Source: Bacillota bacterium
GTDB lineage: Bacteria > Bacillota > Clostridia > Tissierellales > Peptoniphilaceae
Direction of reading: 5' to 3'
DNA: 64,000 nt
Assembly (NCBI GenBank): GCA_023442775.1
Contig: JAEZXH010000018.1
Coordinates: forward strand, 310,001 to 374,000
Positions within the stretch are counted from its first letter, which is position 1; every line of letters begins with the position of its first letter. Shown piece after piece: positions 7,836-17,031 of the stretch. The translations under genes and the position numbers were made by a program. The notes beneath the pieces are model-generated. The model was given only the letters and a program-made list of their open reading frames with translations. It had not been told where the DNA came from and searched no databases.

Positions 7836-9773
7836 TTATTTACGGTCTTCAGGGAAATCGACCTTGGTGAAGTTTTCTTTTTCTTCACCGCAAACGGGGC
7901 AAATCCACTCATCGGGGAGTTTTTCGAAGGTCGTGCCCGGTTCGATGTCGCCTTCTTCGTCTCCGAGATCGGCGTCGTATTCATAGCCACACCCGTTGCA
8001 GACATAGACGCTGTGGTTCGGGGCGAGCTTACGTGGCTTGGAGCGCTTCATCTTCACCATGGGAGGAGCTTGTTCCTTCTCTCCCGTATCGAGGGCTTCG
8101 ATGAGAAGGGGCATAATTTCGTTCAAGTCGCCGACGATTCCGTAGTCACAGTTGTTGAAAATGGGAGCCTTGGCGTTCTTATTGATGGCCACAATGGTGG
8201 TGGCGTCACGGATTCCCTTCAAGTGTTGACCAGCACCGCTGATTCCGCAAGCGATGTAGAGATTTCCTTTGAACTTCTGACCACTCATTCCGACGTAGCG
8301 GTTCAAGGGGAGATACTTCAAAGTTTCGGCAACGGGGCGGGAGGCACCGAGGGCGGCACCAGCGTTATGGGCGAGTTCACGAGCCAGTTCCATGTTGGAC
8401 TCGTCGCCAATCCCCTTCCCGACACTGACGACACGTTCCGCTTCGTTGATGGGCGTGTCGATGTCGATGCCGACGGTGAAGTCATAGCCGTCCTTCTTTA
8501 AGGCTTCGACGAGGGCCTTCACTTGCTCTTCCGGTTCGCCTTCAAACATCTGCTTTTTGCGTTCCCCGGTGACGGCGCCTTTCTTCTTTGCACCGGCTTT
8601 GGGAGAACCTGCGTGTTCAGCCTTGGCGAGCTTTCCGATGATGTGAGCAGCGATAACGACCCGTTGAATTTCGTTGGTTCCTTCGTAGATGGTGGTAATC
8701 TTCGCATCGCGGTAGAAGCGTTCCACATCCATCCCCTTGAGGTAACCATTCCCGCCGTGGATTTGGAGGGCATCGTTGACGATTTCAAGGGCACAGTCAG
8801 AGGCGTATTGCTTCGCCATCGCAGCTTCCATCCCGAAGCTTTCATGGGCTTGCTTCAGTTCCGCAGCACTATAGATTAAGAGGCGAGAGGCGCGAAGTTT
8901 CGTCGCCATGTCCGCGAGCTTGAAGGCAATAGCTTGTTGTGCAGCAATAGGTTGACCAAATTGCACACGTTCTTTGGAATAAGCAAGGGCAGATTCATAG
9001 GCACCTTGTGCAATCCCGAGAGCCTGAGCCGCAATTCCGATGCGGCCGCCGTCGAGGGTTTGCATCGCAATTCTGAACCCTTGTCCTTCTTTCCCGAGGA
9101 GATTTTCCTTGGGGACCTTGACGTTGTTGAAGATGAGTTCTGCCGTCGAGGAAGAACGAATCCCCAGCTTGTCATAGTGATCACCGAAGGTGAAGCCTTC
9201 CCATCCCTTTTCGACGATGAAGGCACTAATCCCCTTCGTTCCCATGCCGGGGTGGGTCACGGCGAAAACCACGTAGGTATCTGCTTTTGGAGCGTTGGTG
9301 ATGAAGATTTTCCCACCGTTAAGGATGTAGTAATCCCCTTCGAGGATTGCCGTCGTCTCCGTTCCCCCTGCATCGGAACCAGCTTCGGGTTCGGTGAGGC
9401 CAAATGCACCAATCTTTTCCCCACGGGCGAGGGGTACGAGGTACTTTTGCTTTTGTTCTTCCGTCCCAAAGGCTTCAATGGGATAGGCACCAAGGGAGAC
9501 GTGTGCCGAGAGAATAACCCCTACCCCACCATCCACGCGGGAGAGTTCCTCCACGGCAATGGCATAGCTCGTGGCATCGAGTCCAGCTCCGCCATACTCC
9601 TTCGCATAGGGAATCCCCATGAATCCGAGTTCGCCCATCTTCTTGACGACCTCGTCGGGAAATTCGTTGTTCTGATCCAGCATGAAGGCAATCGGTTTAA
9701 CCTCAGTTTCCGCAAACTCACGGATTTTTTTCCGGAATGCTTCATGGGCATCGGTGGTCTTGAAACCTGTCAT
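7836..9773 (-). CDS. Acyl-CoA dehydrogenase / ETF-alpha FAD domain / rubredoxin fusion
   Basis: 645 residues in three joined modules. Residues 1-385 are a complete acyl-CoA dehydrogenase of the butyryl-CoA type, with catalytic base Glu364 in [11 protein letters not shown]. After a Lys/Gly/Ala linker, residues about 430-563 are the C-terminal FAD-binding domain of ETF alpha ([20 protein letters not shown], then [20 protein letters not shown]), without the N-terminal ETF-alpha domain. Residues about 585-645 are a rubredoxin with Cys592, 595, 625 and 628. No ETF-beta gene is nearby, so electron bifurcation is not expected. Electrons could pass from acyl-CoA through two FADs to the Fe(Cys)4 centre and on to the neighbouring flavodiiron protein. 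Confidence 0.95.
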   Translation of the reverse strand: MTGFKTTDAHEAFRKKIREFAETEVKPIAFMLDQNNEFPDEVVKKMGELGFMGIPYAKEYGGAGLDATSYAIAVEELSRVDGGVGVILSAHVSLGAYPIEAFGTEEQKQKYLVPLARGEKIGAFGLTEPEAGSDAGGTETTAILEGDYYILNGGKIFITNAPKADTYVVFAVTHPGMGTKGISAFIVEKGWEGFTFGDHYDKLGIRSSSTAELIFNNVKVPKENLLGKEGQGFRIAMQTLDGGRIGIAAQALGIAQGAYESALAYSKERVQFGQPIAAQQAIAFKLADMATKLRASRLLIYSAAELKQAHESFGMEAAMAKQYASDCALEIVNDALQIHGGNGYLKGMDVERFYRDAKITTIYEGTNEIQRVVIAAHIIGKLAKAEHAGSPKAGAKKKGAVTGERKKQMFEGEPEEQVKALVEALKKDGYDFTVGIDIDTPINEAERVVSVGKGIGDESNMELARELAHNAGAALGASRPVAETLKYLPLNRYVGMSGQKFKGNLYIACGISGAGQHLKGIRDATTIVAINKNAKAPIFNNCDYGIVGDLNEIMPLLIEALDTGEKEQAPPMVKMKRSKPRKLAPNHSVYVCNGCGYEYDADLGDEEGDIEPGTTFEKLPDEWICPVCGEEKENFTKVDFPEDRK

Positions 9774-9832
9774 GGTATTCCTCCTTGGCTGTCGAGGATC
9801 GCACCGTGCAATCCATTCTGTACTATGGGTCT

Positions 9833-9861
9833 ATAGTATCACATCGATAAGATTGCGTCAA
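9833..9861 (-). promoter_or_regulatory. Promoter of the fusion/flavodiiron operon
   Basis: Minus strand TTGACG, 17-nt spacer, TACTAT, about 60 nt before the start codon. It lies in a 290-nt AT-rich gap (9774-10063) that otherwise shows only short A/T tracts and no gene. Confidence 0.75.
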
Positions 9862-10051
9862 AGGTTTTCTTCAAAATTTCAAAGGTTGTTTTTTAGAAGT
9901 TTATCTCAGCAAAAACCTGAGAATTTCCTTGCTCTTTCCACCTTATTTCGAAAAATCTTTCTCACCCAAAGAAAAACTTTTCTAGGAAAAAATTTTCCTA
10001 CAGACGGAAGAGTTTTCCCTTTTCAAAAGCCTTGGTCAATCTTTTTTGCAT

Positions 10052-10075
10052 AAAAAGAAGACCCTAGAGGGCCTT
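10052..10075 (-). terminator. Terminator of the GNAT-like gene, overlapping its stop codon
   Basis: Minus strand AAGGCCC, loop TCTA, GGGTCTT (one G-T pair) followed by CTTTTT. The TAG stop of the gene lies in the loop. Confidence 0.8.
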
Positions 10076-11188
10076 CCGATAGATGCGATAGGTGATGTTT
10101 TTCTTCGCTCCAAACTTTTCGATATCTGTGAGCATGGGTTGGTTGTAATCCCAGATTGTCGAGCCCTCGAGACGCTGATACCCCTTGGCCACAGCGTTTT
10201 TGAAGCAGGTATAGTAAATGGAGGCAGAGACCCCCTTTTTCTGAAACTCGGGAATGACGAAGAGGACGAACATGCGTAATCGGTCAAAGTGTCGCTTCTT
10301 CTTCAAAAAGCTCAGGACTTGGCGCGGTCCCATTTTCCCATGGAAGTCCTTTAAGATCTCATTGTAATCGGGAAGAGCAAGGTCGAATCCAATGGGACGC
10401 CCCTCATCGGTGCGCGCAATGCATACGAGGTCTGAATCGACGAAGGGCTTGACTTGGGCAAAAATATTTTGAATCTCCTCCTTGGAGACTGGCTTAAAGT
10501 CGAGCCAGCTCTTCGGAAGTCCTTCTTCGAGGACTCGGTAGATATCCTCGAGGTCACGCTCTTCGTGATGTTTCAAATCCACCGTGTCCACGTGGTAGCC
10601 GTAGCGTTTTTGCACCCTCGGCAAGATGCGCTCGAGTTCATCGACCCGCGTCTGTAAATCCTCGCGGGTGGCGGTAAAGGCATAACAGTCGTGGTACTTC
10701 TCATACCCCGCTGCGAGAAATTGATCGTTGTAGTAGGGAAAATTCGTCGTGTTCATAATGGCGGGAATCTCTTCAAATCCCTCGACGACGAGACCGCGGT
10801 GATCCTCCCCTCCTGGGAGACTCACGGGTCCCTTGACCTCTTCCATGCCCAGGCCTCTTAAAAAGGCTTCCGCCTCGGAAAAGAGAAGAGACGAAACTTC
10901 TGGGTCGTCTTCCGCTTCGTAGGCGGCGAGATACCCCACTTTTGTCCCGTGATATTCATTGAGCTCTTCATCGACAAAGGCGAGGATCCTCCCTCGGACG
11001 AGACGTCCCTCTCTCACGAGAAAATGGGCATGAGGACAGTGCAAAAGCTCCGTATTCTTCCCCATCATGTACTTTAGATTTTCTTTTTTTAACGGTGCGA
11101 CCCAATAGGGGTAGTCGCGGTAGAGTCGAAAGGGCAGTTCCACAAATTCCTTCATCTGCTCCTTCGTTGTCACTCGTTCACATTGCAT
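10064..11188 (-). CDS. GNAT-superfamily-like uncharacterised protein
   Basis: 374 residues. It belongs to a widespread uncharacterised family that starts with a segment like TTKEQMKEFVELPFRLYRDYPYWVAPL. A first region (about 50-190) has a GNAT-like pattern (VGYLAAYEAEDDPE, then a PVSLPGGEDHRGLVVEGF block). A second acetyltransferase-like region near the C-terminus (RMFVLFVIPEFQKKGVSASIYY) resembles the acetyl-CoA loop of GNAT enzymes. Substrate unknown. The ATG at 11188 was chosen over a longer frame because TGGAGGATACCT precedes it. Monocistronic, with an extended -10 upstream and a terminator in its stop region. Confidence 0.7.
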   Translation of the reverse strand: MQCERVTTKEQMKEFVELPFRLYRDYPYWVAPLKKENLKYMMGKNTELLHCPHAHFLVREGRLVRGRILAFVDEELNEYHGTKVGYLAAYEAEDDPEVSSLLFSEAEAFLRGLGMEEVKGPVSLPGGEDHRGLVVEGFEEIPAIMNTTNFPYYNDQFLAAGYEKYHDCYAFTATREDLQTRVDELERILPRVQKRYGYHVDTVDLKHHEERDLEDIYRVLEEGLPKSWLDFKPVSKEEIQNIFAQVKPFVDSDLVCIARTDEGRPIGFDLALPDYNEILKDFHGKMGPRQVLSFLKKKRHFDRLRMFVLFVIPEFQKKGVSASIYYTCFKNAVAKGYQRLEGSTIWDYNQPMLTDIEKFGAKKNITYRIYRKAL

Positions 11189-11216
11189 AGGTATCCTCCA
11201 ATCAATGGTCCTACTA

Positions 11217-11225
11217 ATTGTACCA
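11217..11225 (-). promoter_or_regulatory. Extended -10 promoter of the GNAT-like gene
   Basis: Minus strand TGGTACAAT about 29 nt before the ATG. No clear -35 box. Confidence 0.45.
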
Positions 11226-11283
11226 CGGAACATATTGCAATGCACTAGACTGGCATTTATGGAACTCTTCTCTTTTATTGTAA

Positions 11284-11307
11284 TAAAAAAGTGGCCCGAG
11301 GCCACTT
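11284..11307 (-). terminator. Terminator of the ABC exporter operon, overlapping the permease stop codon
   Basis: Minus strand AAGTGGCC, loop TCG, GGCCACTT followed by TTTT: a perfect 8-bp stem. The TAA of the permease gene forms its 5' edge. Confidence 0.85.
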
Positions 11308-12118
11308 AGTATTTCAATTCCTTGTTCCCATAGATGACGTAGGTCAAGAGGATGCACACCACAAAGACGGCGACGCTTACGCCAATGCCGAGAAGGTTCG
11401 GTGCGGCCCGATAGAGGGAGAGGGGAAGAAATCCTTGGAAAGCACCAAGATTTGCCACCTCAGCATAGCCAATGTAGTAGAGGACGGACTGCACCACTAC
11501 GCCGACGAGGACGAGGAGAACACTCAAAGCATCCGCAAAAAGGTGGGAGTTTGCGAGGGCAGAGATCAAAAAGCCCACGGCCATCCACACGAGGCCCAGT
11601 CCAAGAAGGCCGACGAAAATCATGGCAATCGCAAAGAGGATTTCCTGTTTTCTCATGTCGATGGGTTGGAAGATGATACTGATGCCAAAGGTTGCCGCAG
11701 CGAGAATCACCAAGAAGAGGAGATAGAGGACCACATTGGCCCCAAGCTTCTCGGAGACAATCTCACTTCTGGACACGGGGTTTTGGTAGAGATATTCGAT
11801 GACCCCAGTCTCTTGATCGCGGGAGAGGGCACTCGCCCCGAGTTGCATGGCAAACATGGCGATGAGCACGCCAAGGTACTGATAGATGAATGCGAGATAT
11901 TCTCCCATGTGGTCGATCTTCAGATCTGGGTTAACTCCCAAAATTTGCTGAAGGGTTGGGCTGAGGTGCGTCACGAAAGAATCATAGATGCCTTTTGTGC
12001 TCTCATCTTGCATCAAGGGGAAGAAAGCAATCATTAAGCCCGCGAGAATGGCCAAGACAATCGCCCAGGCAATCATCTTTCCAAAGTTCGCGCGCCATTG
12101 CATTCCAAACATGGTCAT
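11306..12118 (-). CDS. ABC-2 type transporter permease
   Basis: 270 residues with about six membrane helices, a large loop between the first two, and the ABC-2 arrangement (FGKMIAWAIVLAILAGLMIAF at the start, LFLVILAAATFGISIIF and LLVLVGVVVQSVLYYIGY later). A conserved cytoplasmic segment, LSRDQETGVIEYLYQNPVSRSEIV, is typical of permeases working with a separate ATPase. Its ATG overlaps the stop of the ATPase gene, so the two are translationally coupled. Substrate unknown; the family exports drugs, peptides or lipids. No regulator lies beside it. Confidence 0.85.
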   Translation of the reverse strand: MTMFGMQWRANFGKMIAWAIVLAILAGLMIAFFPLMQDESTKGIYDSFVTHLSPTLQQILGVNPDLKIDHMGEYLAFIYQYLGVLIAMFAMQLGASALSRDQETGVIEYLYQNPVSRSEIVSEKLGANVVLYLLFLVILAAATFGISIIFQPIDMRKQEILFAIAMIFVGLLGLGLVWMAVGFLISALANSHLFADALSVLLVLVGVVVQSVLYYIGYAEVANLGAFQGFLPLSLYRAAPNLLGIGVSVAVFVVCILLTYVIYGNKELKY

Positions 12119-13011
12119 TGTTCACCTCCTGGAACTGAGGTCTTCGTGTAGTAGGCCCCAATCTTGTCCCGAAGATCCGCATCTTTCACATTGTAATTTG
12201 CGAGGCGAGCATCGACAATCGCTTGAGAGAGTTGCGCCAACTCTCCGTCAAAATAATAGCTCTTCGGGTCTTCGCTCTGAATGAGTTTTGCACCAATCTC
12301 CTCAAGGGGAGCGGTGCCGAAGGGGGCGTCGAAAATCTGAACGACCTTATCTCTTGTGGTCTTTTCCTGCATGGACTCTAAATCTTGAATGCGTCCATCG
12401 TGGAGATAAGCCACACGATCGCTGTAGCGTTGGGCCAGAGGAAGGGAGCTCGTCAAGAGAAGAACCGTCATCCCTTCGTCGCGCTGCAAGAGCTTTAAGC
12501 GACGGAAAAACTTTTGCTCAATCTCCTCGGATACGCCGAGGGTGGGTTCGTCGAGGATGAGAAGCTTTGGTTTGACCATGAGGGCATTGATCATGGCGAA
12601 AACTTTCTTCTCTTCTTGGTTCAAATCTTGGAAACAACGGCGCTCGTAGAAGTCAAAGTACTCCTTGAGCTCCTCAAGTTCGTCTCGATGATTCGAGTGG
12701 CGAAGATGCAATGTCTTTTGGAAGATGGCATCTGGCTTTAGATGACCTGGGAAGAGGCATTCTTGTGTGACGACGGCGACGTATTCTTTGATTGCCGCCG
12801 CATCGCGCTTCACTTCCATGTCGAAAATCTTAATCTCACCACTACTCGGTTTCAAAAAATGCAAAAGAAGTTGCATAAACGTCGTCTTCCCCGAAGCGTT
12901 CAGTCCTAAGATGGAGAAGAATTCTCCGTCGAGAACCTCGAGGTTGACGTGGTCCAACACCACTTGGCGCCCGAATTTCTTTGTCAGTTCACTCATGACG
13001 ATGGAACTCAT
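12115..13011 (-). CDS. ABC transporter ATPase with degenerate signature and switch motifs
   Basis: 298 residues from the ATG with AAAGGTAGGTGACGCG upstream. Walker A reads GLNASGKTT and Walker B LLILDEPT. Two usual motifs have drifted: the LSGGQ signature position reads LNQEE, and the switch histidine after Walker B is replaced by serine (LLLTSSLPLA, where LLSTH-type strings are usual). After about residue 215 comes an extra C-terminal region of about 80 residues found in many ABC-2 partners. ATP hydrolysis may be slow or need a partner. It forms an operon with the permease. Confidence 0.85.
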   Translation of the reverse strand: MSSIVMSELTKKFGRQVVLDHVNLEVLDGEFFSILGLNASGKTTFMQLLLHFLKPSSGEIKIFDMEVKRDAAAIKEYVAVVTQECLFPGHLKPDAIFQKTLHLRHSNHRDELEELKEYFDFYERRCFQDLNQEEKKVFAMINALMVKPKLLILDEPTLGVSEEIEQKFFRRLKLLQRDEGMTVLLLTSSLPLAQRYSDRVAYLHDGRIQDLESMQEKTTRDKVVQIFDAPFGTAPLEEIGAKLIQSEDPKSYYFDGELAQLSQAIVDARLANYNVKDADLRDKIGAYYTKTSVPGGEQ

Positions 13012-13060
13012 CGCGTCACCTACCTTTTCTAGTGTAAACTGGCACAAGCCAACTGTGTTC

Positions 13061-13069
13061 AGTATACCA
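13061..13069 (-). promoter_or_regulatory. Extended -10 promoter of the ABC exporter operon
   Basis: Minus strand TGGTATACT about 50 nt before the ATPase start. No clear -35 box. Confidence 0.5.
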
Positions 13070-13161
13070 CAATCGAGGAGGGCTTCCCATACCTCCCTTC
13101 CTTTTCATCTTTGTCCTCACGAAAAAGCCTTTCGTCCGTTTCATTCCTCTGTCAAAGGGTG

Positions 13162-13167
13162 TATAAT
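13162..13167 (+). promoter_or_regulatory. Probable -10 box of the pyruvate carboxylase gene
   Basis: Plus strand TATAAT, 36 nt before the ATG, followed by an AAGGGGAGGT ribosome site. The -35 region is weak. Confidence 0.45.
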
Positions 13168-13203
13168 TGTAGGAAAAGTTTAGTGTGATAAAGGGGAGGT
13201 ATT

Positions 13204-16200
13204 ATGGGTATTCGTTCGTTCAAACGTGTCCTCGTAGCCAACCGCGGTGAAATTGCCATTCGTGTCTTTCGTGCATGTCGGGAATTGGGCATCCGCTCTG
13301 TGGCGATCTACTCAGAAGAAGATAAACTTGCGCTGTTCCGTACAAAAGCTGATGAATCCTACCTCATCGGAGAGGGCCGTTCCCCTCTCGAGGCCTATCT
13401 GGATATCGAAGGCATTATTTCCCTTGCGAAGAATAAGGGCGTCGATGCCATCCACCCAGGTTATGGATTCCTCTCAGAAAATGCTGAATTCGCAAGACGA
13501 TGTGCCGAAGAAGGAATTGTCTTTATTGGGCCAAGCCCTGATGTCATGGAAGCCTTGGGCGATAAGATTTCCTCGAAAATCGTCGCTAAGGAAGCTGGTG
13601 TCGCCACCATTCCAGGAGTGGAAAAACCCATTCACTCTGACGAGGAAGCGAAGGAATTTGCCAAGATGGCAGGCTATCCCGTGATGATTAAAGCCGCTGC
13701 AGGAGGTGGTGGCCGTGGGATGCGCGTCGTCTATTCTGAAGAGGAACTCCTTCGAGAATTTTACAGTGCCCGTAGCGAAGCGAAAAAGGCCTTCGGAAAC
13801 GACGCGATGTTCATCGAAAAATACCTCGAAAAGCCGAAGCACATTGAAGTCCAGATCCTCGGCGACCAAGAGGGAAACATCGTCCACCTCTACGAACGGG
13901 ATTGCTCGATTCAGCGTCGTCACCAAAAGGTCGTGGAGTTTACCCCTGCCTTCTCCCTTCCCGTCTCTTTGCGGAAGAAAATCTGTGAAGACGCCTTGAA
14001 GATTGCCCGCTCCATCGGCTACTCCCATGCGGGAACGGTGGAATTTCTCGTAGACAAGAATCACAATCACTACTTCATCGAGGTCAACCCGCGGATTCAG
14101 GTGGAACACACGGTCACGGAGATGACCACGGACATCGACCTCGTCCAGGCACAAATCCTCATCGCGCAGGGGTATCGCCTCGACGATCCCGCCATTGGCA
14201 TTGAGAGCCAGGAGAGTATTGGCCAACGCGGGTTTGCCATCCAGTGTCGCGTCACGACGGAAGATCCCTTGAACCATTTTGCCCCGGATACGGGCCAGAT
14301 TACCCTCTATCGCTCCAGTTCTGGGTTCGGGGTCCGTCTCGACGGGGGCAACGGCTTTACTGGGGCGACCATCAGCCCCTATTACGACTCCCTCCTCGTC
14401 AAGGTCATCACCCACGGCAGGACGTGGAAGGATACGGTGGCAAAGGCGAGCCGCTCCTTGCGAGAGCTGCGCATTGGTGGCGTCAAGACGAACATCGGCT
14501 TCTTGTTAAACGTCCTTCACGCCCCGGAATTTCTCGACGGCACCTGTGATACGGATTTCATTGCGGAAAATCCCTCTCTCTTTGCGATTACTTCAAAGCC
14601 CGACCGGGAACTTCGCCTCATGCGCTATCTCGGGAATAAAATCGTCAATGACCCCAACGTCTTACAAAAACACTTCGATGTGCCCTCCATTCCCGAAAAT
14701 CGTGGGACGACCTCCTTCGGCACAAAAGATCGACTCGAACGCGATGGGGCAAAGGGGCTCTCCGATTGGATTCTCAAACAGGAGCGACTCCTCCTCACCG
14801 ATACCACCATGCGCGACGCCCACCAGTCCCTGATGGCCACCCGCGTGCGCACCATTGACCTCGTGAAGATTGCCGAGGCCTACAACTACAACATGCCCGA
14901 GCTTTTCTCCATGGAGATGTGGGGTGGCGCCACCTTCGACGTCTGCTATCGCTTCCTCGAAGAAGATCCCTGGAAGCGCCTTGACCTCTTGCGGGAAAAG
15001 ATGCCTAATCTCCTCTTACAGATGCTCATCCGCGGCAATAACACCGTGGGCTATAAAAACTACCCCGACAACGTCGTCAAACGGTTCGTCAAAGAGAGTG
15101 CTCGCCGAGGCATTGACGTCTTCCGCATCTTCGACTCCCTCAACTGGATCGAGAACATGCGCCTTGCCATCGACGAAGTCCTTCAATCTGGAAAAGTTGC
15201 AGAAGCGGCCATGTGCTACACCGGCGACATTCTCGACGAGACCCGGGACAAATACACCCTCGACTACTATGTCCGCCTCGCGAAAGAGCTCGAGGCGACA
15301 GGGATTCACATCTTAGGCATCAAGGATATGTCCGGTCTCTTGAAACCCTACGCCGCAAAGAAGCTCATCACCGCCCTTAAGAATGAAATCTCCATTCCCA
15401 TCCATCTGCACACTCACGACACCACAGGCAATGGTGTGGCGACGATTCTCATGGCTGCAGAAGCCGGTGTCGATATTGCAGATACGGCGGTGAACTCCAT
15501 GAGCGGACTCACCTCTCAACCCGCTCTCAACTCCGTTGTCGCCGCATTGGAAAATACTCCGCGTCACACGGATATTAATGTAGAGGCTGCTGAAGAAATC
15601 TCCAAGTACTGGGCTGCTGTACGTCCCGTCTACGCAAACTTTGAGTCCGACCTCAAGAGCGGAACCACGGAAATCTACCGCTATGAGATTCCCGGGGGAC
15701 AATACTCCAACTTGAAACCTCAGGTGGAAAGCTTTGGCCTTGGGCACAAGTTCAAGGAAGTCAAGGAGATGTATAAGGCTGTCAACACGATGATTGGTGA
15801 CATCATCAAGGTCACCCCATCCTCCAAGATGGTGGGCGACATGTCCATCTTCATGATTCAAAACCAACTGACCCCTGAAAATATCTTAGAGAAGGGCCGC
15901 GGCCTTGATTACCCAGATTCTGTCATGACCTATTTCCGCGGCATGATGGGCCAACCCTATGGAGGATTCCCCAAGGATCTTCAAGAGATGATTCTCAAGG
16001 GAGAAAAACCCATCACTTGCCGTCCTGGAGAACTCCTCGAGGATGAAGATTTCGATGCACATCGGGAAAAACTTCAGGGCCTTGGCATCGACCCTGAGGA
16101 AAAGGACCTCTTGAGCTCTGCTCTCTATCCGAAGGTCTTTGAAGACTACCTCAAGAATCGTGAGGAACATGGTGAACTGTGGCGCCTGGGTAGCGATGTC

Positions 16201-16638
16201 TTTTTCCATGGCCTCATGGAGGGGGAGACCGCGGAGATCAATCTCGATGAAGGAAAAACCCTCATCGTCACCCTCGTGGAGATCGGTCGCCTTCAACCCG
16301 ATGGAACGCGTAATCTCACTTTCGAAATCAATGGAAACCGTCGGACCATCTCCATTGAAGACACGACCTTCGCCTCCCAACAAGTATCCTCTGAGGTCAC
16401 CCTCTACGCCGATGAGAACAACGATGATGAAGTCGGGGCCCCAATTCCCGGGAAGATTGTCGCCGTTCACGTCGAAGAGGGCAAAGAGGTCCACGAAGGT
16501 GATGTCCTCTTCGTCATCGAAGCGATGAAGATGGAAACCAACATTGTGGCCAACCGCGAAGGAAAAGTCTCGGGAGTCTTCACAAAAGAAAATGACCTCG
16601 TCGAAAACAACCAACTCCTCCTTCGTTACGAATCCTAA
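13204..16638 (+). CDS. pyc: Pyruvate carboxylase
   Basis: 1144 residues, the full single-chain form. The biotin carboxylase domain (about 1-455) has RVLVANRGEIA, the ATP-grasp loop AAAGGGGRGMR and the HQKVVEF block. The carboxyltransferase domain (about 530-815) opens with TDTTMRDAHQSL and contains the metal-binding HLHTHDT. A tetramerisation region follows, and the biotin carrier domain ends with EAMKMET, biotin Lys1109. It makes oxaloacetate from pyruvate, bicarbonate and ATP, an anaplerotic step. Monocistronic, with its own promoter and a strong terminator. No truncation or frameshift seen. Confidence 0.97.
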   Translation: MGIRSFKRVLVANRGEIAIRVFRACRELGIRSVAIYSEEDKLALFRTKADESYLIGEGRSPLEAYLDIEGIISLAKNKGVDAIHPGYGFLSENAEFARRCAEEGIVFIGPSPDVMEALGDKISSKIVAKEAGVATIPGVEKPIHSDEEAKEFAKMAGYPVMIKAAAGGGGRGMRVVYSEEELLREFYSARSEAKKAFGNDAMFIEKYLEKPKHIEVQILGDQEGNIVHLYERDCSIQRRHQKVVEFTPAFSLPVSLRKKICEDALKIARSIGYSHAGTVEFLVDKNHNHYFIEVNPRIQVEHTVTEMTTDIDLVQAQILIAQGYRLDDPAIGIESQESIGQRGFAIQCRVTTEDPLNHFAPDTGQITLYRSSSGFGVRLDGGNGFTGATISPYYDSLLVKVITHGRTWKDTVAKASRSLRELRIGGVKTNIGFLLNVLHAPEFLDGTCDTDFIAENPSLFAITSKPDRELRLMRYLGNKIVNDPNVLQKHFDVPSIPENRGTTSFGTKDRLERDGAKGLSDWILKQERLLLTDTTMRDAHQSLMATRVRTIDLVKIAEAYNYNMPELFSMEMWGGATFDVCYRFLEEDPWKRLDLLREKMPNLLLQMLIRGNNTVGYKNYPDNVVKRFVKESARRGIDVFRIFDSLNWIENMRLAIDEVLQSGKVAEAAMCYTGDILDETRDKYTLDYYVRLAKELEATGIHILGIKDMSGLLKPYAAKKLITALKNEISIPIHLHTHDTTGNGVATILMAAEAGVDIADTAVNSMSGLTSQPALNSVVAALENTPRHTDINVEAAEEISKYWAAVRPVYANFESDLKSGTTEIYRYEIPGGQYSNLKPQVESFGLGHKFKEVKEMYKAVNTMIGDIIKVTPSSKMVGDMSIFMIQNQLTPENILEKGRGLDYPDSVMTYFRGMMGQPYGGFPKDLQEMILKGEKPITCRPGELLEDEDFDAHREKLQGLGIDPEEKDLLSSALYPKVFEDYLKNREEHGELWRLGSDVFFHGLMEGETAEINLDEGKTLIVTLVEIGRLQPDGTRNLTFEINGNRRTISIEDTTFASQQVSSEVTLYADENNDDEVGAPIPGKIVAVHVEEGKEVHEGDVLFVIEAMKMETNIVANREGKVSGVFTKENDLVENNQLLLRYES

Positions 16639-16640
16639 AC

Positions 16641-16668
16641 AAAAAAGAGCCCCGCAGGGCTCTTTTTT
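16641..16668. terminator. Bidirectional terminator after pyc
   Basis: AAAAAAGAGCCC, loop CGCA, GGGCTCTTTTTT: a perfect 12-bp palindromic stem that serves pyc on the plus strand and the converging small membrane protein gene. Confidence 0.9.
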
Positions 16669-16978
16669 AATGGTCGCGATGGGAAGAAAGACTTCCCAGT
16701 AACATGGCGAGAAAAAGAGACTCTAATCCTCCCATGATGCCGAGCATGGCCACGAAGAGATTGTCGAGGGAACTCTTTTCAAAGAGGCGATTGGCGACCA
16801 TAAAGAGGGCAATCATCCCCACGAGGACAAAGACCAGACCGGGAACGTACTTCATAAACCGCAGTTGTTTTGCCGCAGCGTGGACGAGAATGGTGATGAG
16901 CATGGCGACGACGAGAACAATCGCTGCGATCGCCACATAGACCATATGGTCTGCAAAGACAGAAAGTAGTTGATGCAT
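16667..16978 (-). CDS. Small membrane protein, last gene of the two-component operon
   Basis: 103 residues with three predicted membrane helices (about residues 12-34, 44-62 and 75-93) and a His-containing tail (SSHRDH). No family recognised. The ATG giving MHQLLSVF has GTGAGGAGAAG upstream and was preferred to a longer frame. It follows the lipoprotein gene by about 50 nt and ends at the bidirectional terminator, so it is probably the last member of the kinase operon. A role in envelope sensing would be pure guilt by association. Confidence 0.6.
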   Translation of the reverse strand: MHQLLSVFADHMVYVAIAAIVLVVAMLITILVHAAAKQLRFMKYVPGLVFVLVGMIALFMVANRLFEKSSLDNLFVAMLGIMGGLESLFLAMLLGSLSSHRDH

Positions 16979-17031
16979 CTTCTCCTCACTTTCTAATTCT
17001 TCCCCCATTATAGCGCAGGATGAGAGGCTCC

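Noticed and set aside
9774..10063. Hidden gene or small RNA in the 290-nt AT-rich gap before the fusion gene
   Set aside because: No open frame with a ribosome site and no stable hairpin beyond the upstream terminator; the promoter explains the gap.
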